Part shown: piece after piece, positions 13,980 through 22,208 of the stretch
Layout of the letters: the number at the start of each line of letters is the position of its first letter
How positions within the stretch are numbered: position 1 is the first letter of the stretch
Assembly: GCF_047495875.1 (NCBI RefSeq)
Contig: NC_092461.1
Coordinates: 93,564,431 to 93,628,430 of the forward strand
Direction of reading: 5' to 3'
DNA: 64,000 bases
Origin: Pithys albifrons albifrons
Taxonomy: Eukaryota; Chordata; Aves; Passeriformes; Thamnophilidae
The notes under the pieces: model-generated
Seen by the model: the letters and a program-made list of their open reading frames with translations, nothing else
Databases searched by the model: none
Told to the model about the DNA's origin: nothing
Program-made: the position numbers and the translations under genes

Positions 13980-14169
13980 GTGAACAGAAATGCAACTGGA
14001 AAGGAATTAGGTTCCCTTGTTGTTGGAGGAGACCAGCAGAATGAGGAATTTATCAAGTGGCAACGATATTATAAACGTTGGGTGAACAAAGATGCGGAGA
14101 TCCAAGATCCCAGGAAACCTATGCAGCAGTTGAATCGGGACTATGGGGGTTTTAGAAGTTATATGGATA
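13980..14169 (+). pseudogene. Possible retroviral internal remnant upstream of an LTR
   Basis: A 67-residue plus-strand frame (13980-14183) ends just inside the LTR that follows. It is Lys/Arg/Trp/Tyr-rich (FIKWQRYYKRWVNKDAEIQ) and less biased than the chance frames of the window. Its place directly 5' of an LTR start is where the end of a retroviral coding region would lie. A short purine-rich stretch with GGGGG near 14,143-14,149 could be a worn polypurine tract. I recognise no Env, Gag or Pol motif, so the viral origin is inferred from position only. A chance frame is the main alternative. Confidence 0.3.
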
Positions 14170-14319
14170 TGTCCCCAGTTTGAATGTTACATTCCTAATA
14201 TGGCTTCCCTAATCATTTTTCCCTTTGTCATCCCCATCCAAGTTTCTTCTTCCCACAAACCCCAGTTTGGTGCAGTGCACCAGTTTCCCTATATGGTTAT
14301 GTTGGAACCCTGTTCTCTC

Positions 14320-14440
14320 ATTGGTTCCTTCTTTGCTCCTCCCCTTAATTTGCATGTCACCCAATGAGGTGCGTCGCTCCTCCCCGTCTCCTCCCATTAC
14401 TCCGCCCAAATTCTAGAAAGTCCCATGCTACCCTGTATAA
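14320..14440 (+). promoter_or_regulatory. LTR U3 promoter: CCAAT, octamer, GC box, TATA
   Basis: In order there are an inverted CCAAT (ATTGG, 14320-14324), an octamer site in reverse (ATTTGCAT, 14348-14355), a direct CCAAT (14361-14365), a CCGCCC GC box (14402-14407) and TATAA (14436-14440). The spacing is that of a working polymerase II promoter, with the expected start about 25-30 bases after the TATA, near 14,465. Activity is inferred, not shown. Confidence 0.6.
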
Positions 14441-14453
14441 GTCCAGCCACACC

Positions 14454-14459
14454 AATAAA
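14454..14459 (+). promoter_or_regulatory. LTR polyadenylation signal AATAAA
   Basis: The AATAAA lies 14 bases after the TATA box and is followed by a T-rich stretch. Such close packing of TATA and AATAAA occurs in compact retroviral LTRs where the signal sits at the U3/R border. Confidence 0.6.
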
Positions 14460-14929
14460 GTTGCTTTTCTGCGTGGACTCTCGACCTGTGTGGACCTCTT
14501 CCTTCGGAGGGCTGTCGCCGGATGGGGAGTGGGAGGAGCTGCCCTAGGCCTCGAAGGGGCTCGATCCCAAGGAGCCTACAGCACTGCTCTGCAGGACTGC
14601 CTCTTGAGGCCGTGACCTTCCCACCCACTGTATCAGTGGACATAAACCATCCGCTGATACCTTGTCATGGAACCTAAACCACCAACCTAGTCTACAAAAG
14701 TGTGTCCAGTGAATTTCATGTACATCTTTTCCTGGGCTGGTGGTATTTGAACCCATATGGAAAGGAAAACAGCCATACACTGGGAAATCACTAATTCTGG
14801 ACATGCAGCTGGACAGATCCAAACCCAGCTGTGTAGACTGGCTGCCTTTTTATTCTGTTCAATGTGAACACTGAACACTGTTATTTCTTGCTTTGTTCCT
14901 CCTCACACACAGGACTCAGAATAGGGTAG

Positions 14930-15430
14930 TGTGGTAGTTTTAGCTAGGCCTCAAATTAGCAGGCTCAGAGAATCTACGTAGATTAGGAGAGACAGGTATC
15001 ACCTGACTTAAACAACCAATGAAATATTTCATACCAGATGACACAAATCTGAGATATGAATAAAGGAGAAGGAGGTGTTCTCTCAGTTCCATCATGTCTG
15101 CAGTAGAGGCAGGACATGCTGCAGTTCTCCTACTGAAGTGGGCCTTTCTGTGGCTGCCACTACTTTGCATTTTGTTTGAGTTCAGGGAAGTAGAAACATT
15201 TTGTTGTTATTCTTTCTGTTCTTTGCTGGGTTTCTTTTGGGGTGCTTATGGTTCTAGAGTGATAGAATCTGGGTTTGGTGGGAGGTAGAAAATTGTTGTT
15301 ATATCTAACTTGTCTAAGTGTGTGTTATAGAGTAGTTTTAATTTTCTCTTTTCTGTGTAAATATATATAGTTAGTTTTAAGTTTAACCTGTTTTGAAGGT
15401 TTTTTTCCTTTTCCTCCCTTTTCTTTGTGT
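14930..15430 (+). mobile_element. ERV LTR (ERVL-like), 3'-truncated
   Basis: The copy begins TGTGGTAGTTTTAGCTAGGC and aligns along its length with the LTR at 48399-48937. Shared blocks include GGCTCAGAGAATCTA, CACCTGAC, ATTTCATACCAGATGACAC, CAGGGAAGTAGAAACATTTT and the AT-rich stretch ending in TTTTTTCC. Similarity stops near 15,430, before the CTTGGCxTTTTGCCA tail seen in the sister copies, so the 3' end is lost and no target duplication can be assigned. A TATA-like element (GATATGAATAAAG) is at about 15,053-15,065. The ERVL-like class is inferred from the 5-bp duplications of the sister copies. Confidence 0.85.
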
Positions 15431-18191
15431 AAAAATAAGAATATACAGTAACTGTAAATGATGTGGCTACTGTGATTAAGTACTATTACAGTCAAGTGAA
15501 CATTTCAAATTACTTATTCACTTGCTGATAGGCTCACTGAAATGAATTGTTAGTCTGGCAAAACGTGTTGCCCAAGAGCAAACTAGAAATCTCAATTCAA
15601 AATATTCAGAAAAAACGTTGTTTCATTTTTAAATTTCCAAATCAGATTTTTTACATCAGATATACAAAAGTGTAATTAAACCAAAAATGCATTTGACCCA
15701 GAGACACGATAAAACTAATTTTTGGTTGATACAGAATGCATTTCTTTTTCCACTTGTCAAACCAAAAAAATCCTTACTGAAATTGAACCTAATTCTCCAA
15801 ATTAGAGTATTTTATATAAACTTCTGTTGGTGGTAAAGGATGATTTTTTATTTCTGTGTGAAAAGTGGGATTTATTTTTCTCTTGTCATTGCACTTCAAG
15901 ATACACCAAGAGTCCTTGATTACAACAGATCAACTTTTAATGGCTGTAGGCTAGCCTGGTTAAATCCAGACTTGAATTCAAGAACATGTTTTTAATACTA
16001 TACTTACTTAAGCAAGAAACAGATTCTTCCTCTCTTGAATGATATTGAGACAAAATGTCTTTCTAAAACTATGCTTAGGGTATGCAGCAGTTATGGGTGG
16101 AATACAATATTTTTGCCAATAATATGTGGGAGGTCAGTCTAGATGAAGGTGTGTGGTTTCTTTTTTTATTCCTCTCATGTTAAAATTTAGGAATAAGAGC
16201 AATTTGATCTTTGATATAAAATTTCTTTTGACTTTGACTAGATAGCAAAGCTGTCAATCAAGGACGGGTTATTTTGTAATTTATCTCTATCAATCTCACA
16301 TACAGTTAGGTTGGGAAGATGATCTCTACATATATTGATATCAGTGTTTGGTCACAAATTTAAGTGCCCAGTTCTAGAGTACTTTCTGAGATGGATGTTG
16401 TGTGTAAAGTCACTTCAATGCAATTGATGGTACTGTTTATGAAGCTGAAGCAAAGATCCTTAGCATCTATGCAAAGACAACTGCCAAATTTATGGAGCTT
16501 CAGGTCATACCACAAATGGATTATAATCAGATCTTAGAAACCTGGACTCATGTGCATTACTCCATGTCCCTCTACCTTCTCTGGTAATGTGTAAGTGCAC
16601 ACCAGCACTGCTGGGGAGGTCAGCGCTGCATGTACAGTCTGAACCTGGCAGCAGACAAAACCTGCTGGAGTCCTGAGACTTTCTGTCTTTGTGGATCACA
16701 CAGGCTGGCAGGAGCCTGCCTTTGTGCTGGGACATGCCACAGTATTCAGGAGGGACATGAGCTGTCTAATCTGCCTAGATCTTTCCTTGGGATAGAACTG
16801 TAAGGACGGGGAAGGAACATACACTGGACCAGGCATGGATCCCAGGCACAGTCAGATGAGAAGAAGCTGGGAGATCTTCATGAAAATCCTTGTTTGTGGG
16901 TGTGCTTCTGGGAGTTAACAGTGGAACCTCATCTCCAGCCTCGCCTCAAGGAGGGATGTGAAATGCCAGTGGACTTCTGTTTCTTCTGAATGCCTATGGT
17001 CAGCACAGGGGAAGTGACTTGAGAGCTGTTCTGAGTGGTTAATGACAGGGGAGAGAAAGCAGAGTCAAGGTTGAACTCACCTCCCACTCTTCCATATCCC
17101 TCCTTTCTCTGCTGTTTGCAAGGGGCTGCCCAGGCTTAACTCTGTGAGCTGGAGAGCCTCTACGCAGCCACATAATGCTATGTTCTGCTTGGAAACTCAG
17201 CCACTTGTAACCATAAATACTCTACTTGGATAAGCAACACAACAATAGTTAATGGGTTTGGAGCTGTATTAACAACTGATTAATTTTTTTTAGTGTCTTC
17301 TATATTAGCTTTTTTTTTCTTCACTAATTGCTAGGGAGCTACCATTCATCAGCTGTCTCATAGCCTGCACAGCTCACCACTTAACTGGGAAGTTGATTCA
17401 CTCATATGGTCCAAACTGAGATGAAGAAAAGTATCTTGGTAGATGTATACTCATTATACAGCATGTGAGCAGTACTTGTATATGTCAAAAACAGCTCTCT
17501 GGTGTCCTCAGAAAATGGTCTCAAACACTAATAAAAAGTTTTCTTGTTACCTTTCAACATCAGTTCAAAGAAGTCGTTGGTGTCTGCATAAAAATAAGTT
17601 TTGCTGCAGAGTGATTGAATTTTAATAATCCCTTAGATTTTAGGACTTCAGTTCCAGTTTATTCCTGTCTTATTTTCTTTCTACCTCCCTCTTTCAGCAC
17701 TTTCCCCCTTAATCTCTTTCTCAGTAGGAAAAAACCTGCCTCTAGGGTACAAGTAGGAGGAGCAGAGAGCATGAAAGATCAAGCTAAATTAGGATGTCTT
17801 GAAACGCAGAGGGTCACAACCCCACATTTTTCTGAGAGCAAATTTCCTGCTATTGACTCTGTAACACTAAGGAGGATTCAAACTGATTTAATTTTCAAGC
17901 CCCTCTGCCCACTCTCCCCCCTACATTTTTCTTTTTCTCTCTAGACAACAGATGTCAACGTCTTTTTAAGCTGCCGATGATTAACTGCAAACACTGCACT
18001 GTTAAAAACTCCCAGTCACATTTTTCAAAACCTTCAGAAATGTAACTGATAAAGTGCACACCACTGCAATGAACATGAGTTTATTGCAGGTTTTTTGAAG
18101 TGGGATACTTATTTTTCCCCTTCCTTTCCTGCCTCATTTCAAATACATTTAAATTCCTCCTAAAACATATGCATCCATTTATTGGAGTAGG
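15431..18191. other. DNA without recognisable gene
   Basis: This stretch is mostly AT-rich unique DNA. From about 16,540 to 17,170 it is richer in G+C, but no exon, promoter or transposon is recognised there. The open frames are short and unremarkable. Confidence 0.55.
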
Positions 18192-18198
18192 ATATGCA
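18192..18198. repeat. Candidate target-site duplication, 3' side of LINE
   Basis: ATATGCA here directly abuts the 3' end of the minus-strand LINE and matches 22202-22208 at its 5' end. An alternative is CATATGCA at 18166-18173, which matches 22201-22208 over 8 bases and would add about 25 bases to the element's 3' end. Confidence 0.45.
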
Positions 18199-18237
18199 TC
18201 ATGGCTAGGCTTCACGAACGAAGATTTGAGAAGGGCA

Positions 18238-21200
18238 CTACCCACGCTTGCTGCAAGCGTGCTGGTGGCTAAAAAGGCCGGTACGGGATAGGCAGGTCCG
18301 GTCACAAAACGCACAGCGAAATGTCTCCCTGGGTGACACTGGCAAGGAACGGTTCTTTCTGTGTTGTCTTTTCTCCTCAAGACTGACTCTCTGTGCATTC
18401 TCAAAGGAAGCAGCAGCGTCGTGAATGGTGTGTCTCCATGAATCCCGATTGGAGGCCAGAGTGGACCATTGGTGGCAGTCAATATGGTCAAGGCTGAGGT
18501 GTTGTTTCAGGGAGTCCTTGTATCTCTTCTTCGGGGCTCCTCTCTTGCGGCAGCCGGTGGCGAGTTCACCATAGAGCACAATCTTCGAAAGGTGGTGATC
18601 CTCCATCCTGGAGACGTGCCCTGCCCAGTGCAGCTGCGTTCTCATCAGCATGGCCTCGATACTGCTGACTCCTGCCTGTTCAAGAACAGACACATTTGTC
18701 ACGTAATCAGACCAGTGGATGTTTAGGATTGAACGGAGGCAGCGCTGATGGAAGCGTTCGAGAAGCCGCAGGTGGTGGCGGTAGATGACCCAGGATTCAG
18801 ACCCATATAAAAGAGTAGACAGTACAATGGCTCTGTAGACACTGATCTTTGTACTTTTCTTCAGGTGTTTATTGGACCAGACTCTTTTGTGGAGTTTTCT
18901 GAAGGCTTTGTATGCCTTTGCCAGCCTGTTGTCTATCTCTTTGTCAATCTTACCATCTGAGGAAATGATACTTCCCAGACAGGTGAACTGCTGGACTGAC
19001 TTAAGCTCTGAATTGCCTATGGTGATGTGAGGATGATGGAAGACTTCTTGAGGTGCAGGTTGGTAGAGAACTTCTGTCTTCTTCAGGCTGACTTCCAGCC
19101 CAAAAAGCTCAGCAGCCTCTGCAAAGCAGGATGTGAAGCGCTGCAGAGCTGCTTCTGTGTGAGCAACGAGGGCGGCATCATCAGCAAAAAGCAGCTCACG
19201 GACAAGGTGATTCGGGGTCTTGGTGTGGGCCTTCAGTCGCCTTAGGTTGAATAGGCTTCCATCGGTACGATATCAGATGTAGATGTCGTTTTCTTCATCG
19301 AGGTCTGCTGTGGCTCTTTGGAGCATCATGCTGAAGAAGATTGTGAATAGAGTTGGTGCAAGAACGCAACCTTGTTTCACACCATTGGTTATTGGAAAGG
19401 GGTCAGAGAGTGCATCGCCATATCTGACTTGTCCACGCTGATCCTCATGTAGCAGGATGATCATTTTGAGGAACTTGGGGGGACATCCTAAACGTTCCAG
19501 GATCTGCCACAGGCCTTTTCTGCTCACAGTGTCGAAAGCTTTGGTGAGGTCAACGAAGGTTACATAGAGACCTTTGTTCTGTTCCCTACACTTCTCTTGT
19601 AGTTGTCTGAGAACAAACACCATGCCTGTGGTGCTCCTATTGGCTCTGAAACCACACAGGCTTTCAGGTAGAAGATCTTCTGCAATAGTGGGTACTAATC
19701 TGTTCAGAAGTATTCTTGCAAGGATTTTACCAGCAATGGAGAGCAAAGTAATACCTCGGTAATTTGAGCAGTCTGATTTTTCTCCTTTCTTCTTCTACAG
19801 GGTGATGATGACTGCATCAGGGAGATCTGGTGGTAGTTCCCTTTGATCCCAGCAACGCATAACAAGCTCGTGGAATTTGGCATGGAGTGCTTGACCTCCA
19901 TGCTTTCAGATTTCAGGTGGAATTCCATCAACCCCAGCTGCCTTGCCAGTTTTCACCTGTTGTATGACCTTGAGTATCTCTCCCATAGCAGGGGCTGCAT
20001 CCAATTCATGTTTCACCAGTTATTGTGTAATGTGCTGAATTGCTGAGCCTTGGACTACACGGCTGGCACTGAAGAGAGTCTGAAAGTGCTCAGACCATCG
20101 GTTTAGGATAGAGGTTTTATCTGTTAGAAGCAGTTGACCATCTGCACTGAGAAGGGGGCTTTGAACCTGGTGTGTGGGTCCGTACAATGCTTTCAGGGCC
20201 TCATAGAATCCTCTTTGGTCACCCAAGTCTGCGCATAGTTGTATCTTTTCTGCTAGGTCGAGCCACCATTTGTTCTGGATGTCTCGAAGTTTCTGTTGGA
20301 GCTTGCTGCATGCAAGACGAAAGGCGGCTTTTTTTATATGGCAAGATGGCTGAGCAAGGTGTGCTTGGTGAGCAGTTCTCTTCTTCTTCAGCAATTCCTG
20401 GATCTCTTGATTGTTCTCATCAAACCAGTCTTTGTTTTTCTTGGAGGAGAACCCTAGGGACTCTTCAGAGGACTGCAGGATGCAACTTTTAACATGTTGC
20501 CAAAGCGCTTCAGGAGAGGGATCTATGGGATTATCTTTAAGTCTAGTTTGAAGGTTTCCCTGGAAGCTGTCTCTCACTGTGGCTGTTTGAAGATCGCTGA
20601 CTTGGAGCCTCCTCCTTGGAATGCCGCCTCTCTTAGGTTTGGGCTTGAAGTGGAGGTTAAGTTTGCAGCGCACAAGGCGGTGGTCTGTTTGCCATTCTGC
20701 ACTCGGCATCACTCGAGTATGACGGACATCACTGACATTTCTCTGTTGTACTAAGATATAGTCAATGAGGTGCCAGTGCTTGGATTGAGGATGCACCCAG
20801 GTTGTCTTCAGGCTGTCTTTCTGTTGAAAGACACTGTTGGTGATGGTGAGCTGCCGTTCTGCACAAAACTCTAGCAGGAGGTGTCTGTTGTCGTTGCAGT
20901 TTCCAACGCCATGCTTGCCCAGGACTCCTTTCCAGGCTTCAGAATTCTTACCTACTCTGGCGTTGAAGTCACCAAGGATTATGATCTTATCATCTGCAGG
21001 AACATTTTGGGTGAGGCGGCGCAGGTCTGTGTAGAATTTGTCTTTTTCCGCTGGGTCAGCTTGGAGAGTTGGGGCATATACGCTAAAAAGAACAACATGT
21101 TGCTTGTTGTGTAGAGGAGGCGTAAGGACATAATGCGATGGGAATGACCTGTCGGCAGATTTTCAAGTTTGGAGGCAATGGAGTTTTTAATCATGAAGCC

Positions 21201-21512
21201 AACTCCTGAAAGGTGTCTTTCGGTTTTGGGTTTGCCTGACCAGTAGAGTGTGTAGCCAGCACCATGTTCTTTAAGGCTGCCTTCCTCATGAAGACGAACT
21301 TCACTGAGAGCAGCAATGTCAATGTTGAGCCGTGACAGTTCATGGGCAATTAGAGCAGAACGACGCACAGGACGTCCACTATCCCCAGTATCAAGCATGG
21401 TTCTGATGTTCCAACATGCAAGTGTTAGTTTGAGTACACCTTTGCAGGCAGGTGTATGCCTTTGAAATCTCTTTGTTTTTGTTTGACCGCATGGAAGATG
21501 CCGGTTGGCCAT
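18238..21512 (-). pseudogene. LINE endonuclease-reverse transcriptase, broken ORF
   Basis: The frame of about 1,090 codons starts at an ATG at 21512-21510 and ends with TAG at 18240-18238. The endonuclease comes first: ACWNIRTM, the catalytic-Glu block ALSEVRLHEEG, the GDFNA box at 20973-20959 and a TDHRLVRCKL block. The reverse transcriptase follows with VTFVDLTKAFD (first catalytic Asp), NGVKQGCVLAP and the FADD box at 19188-19177. The C-terminus has a CAFC...H...C zinc-binding-like cluster (CFRCAFC-type, last 25 residues). Breaks are a frameshift near 21,110-21,122, then TAA at 20022-20020, TGA at 19908-19906, TAG at 19797-19795 and TGA at 19275-19273. Everything from the GDFNA box to the end is in one frame, so the catalytic residues survive between the stops. 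No full-length enzyme can be made. Confidence 0.9.
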
Positions 21513-22201
21513 GGTTATCCAACCAGGTGTGGAGATGAGCTTTGTTTAGGCCACCTTTGCTAGACCCCTCTCCGTGCGGAGCAAGCAGTGCTGTCCCTAG
21601 AAAAGGCTGCCTGGTCGTTCAGGATGCTGCCGCAAGAGACTGTCATCTCCGGGGTCAAGTCTGTAATGACCCATATCCTGAACCGCCTGCATGCAGGGTT
21701 GGGTCTGCGGCTTCCAGCTGCTTCCTATCACCTGCCGTTTTCGACCCTCACCTGTCGCTACAGGGCTTTGCAATGTGGGTGAACCCTTCAAGCCTGCGCA
21801 ATGGGTTTTTTAGGTGAGGCACAGCGTGCGCAGAACTGGCCCCACCCCTTACTCCTAAGGTTCATCTGCCACGGCCCAGCGAGCTTGGACGGTGACAGCG
21901 AATACCTCAGGACGTAGGTTTGGTTAGAGTATCCTTCTCTTAGATGGATGGCCTTACAGGGCTAAGCGAGCTCCATCTGCCCGGGTTTGGGGTTGGAGTT
22001 GTCCTTCTCCTAGGATGGTTGCCAGACGGCTAGCGAGCCCATCCTGCCCGTGGACACACTTTGTCTGACCCTTCAGCTGAGACCTGTCTGGCATGGGAGA
22101 CCCTACCGGTGGCACAAACCACCTCCAGCATAGCTCTCAACCTCATGAGGGCATGCAAGTTTCTCCCCCGCGACAAGGGGGTGTCCTCGGAGAAGAGTAG
22201 C
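21513..22201 (-). promoter_or_regulatory. LINE 5' UTR, likely internal promoter region
   Basis: About 690 bases lie upstream of the LINE start codon on the minus strand. The region is GC-rich with many CpGs, unlike the flanks, and ends sharply at the AT-rich genomic sequence near 22,202. LINEs are generally transcribed from internal 5' UTR promoters. I see no TATA box. A promoter role is inferred from position and the tandem repeat it holds. Confidence 0.55.
21922..22052 (-). repeat. Two tandem units of about 65 bp in the LINE 5' UTR
   Basis: Units at 21922-21990 and 21991-22052 share, in plus-strand reading, GGTTxGAGT, TCCTTCTC, GGATGG, GGCTA and GCGAGC followed by CATCxTGCCCG. A weaker relative with CAGCGAGCTTGG lies near 21,877-21,888. 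They look like diverged monomers of a repeated 5' UTR unit. Confidence 0.7.
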
Positions 22202-22208
22202 ATATGCA
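22202..22208. repeat. Candidate target-site duplication, 5' side of LINE
   Basis: ATATGCA lies at the junction between the GC-rich LINE 5' UTR and the AT-rich flank, and matches 18192-18198. A 7-base match can arise by chance in AT-rich DNA, but its position at both junctions supports it. Confidence 0.45.

Larger units (their letters stand above)
14170..14642 (+). mobile_element. Retroviral LTR, 473 bp, TGTCC...GGACA
   Basis: The segment begins TGTCC and ends GGACA, a perfect 5-bp terminal inverted repeat with the canonical TG...CA ends. It contains an ordered promoter and poly(A) region (TATAA at 14436-14440, AATAAA at 14454-14459) and a C/T-rich, CpG-containing U3 unlike the AT-rich surroundings. 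The flanks (TGGATA on the left, TAAACC on the right) do not match. That fits a 3' LTR of a truncated provirus better than a solo LTR. The class is unresolved. It does not resemble the other LTRs in this window. Confidence 0.68.
18199..22201 (-). mobile_element. RTE-like non-LTR retrotransposon, nearly full length
   Basis: This is an approximately 4.0-kb LINE on the minus strand with a long GC-richer 5' UTR (22201-21513), one endonuclease/reverse transcriptase frame (21512-18238) and a very short 3' end (18237 to about 18199). An apurinic-type endonuclease followed by a reverse transcriptase in one frame, with a short 3' UTR and no poly(A) tail, fits the RTE superfamily. A Cys/His cluster closes the protein. 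A 7-bp candidate target duplication flanks it. The element is intact in structure but dead in coding: one frameshift and at least four in-frame stops. Its base composition contrasts with the AT-rich flanks. It may belong to the bird AviRTE group, but I cannot confirm that without alignment; other RTE-related clades are possible. Confidence 0.88.

Noticed and set aside
18469..21114. Many plus-strand frames of 60-106 residues across the LINE
   Set aside because: They are antisense shadows of the minus-strand LINE frame.
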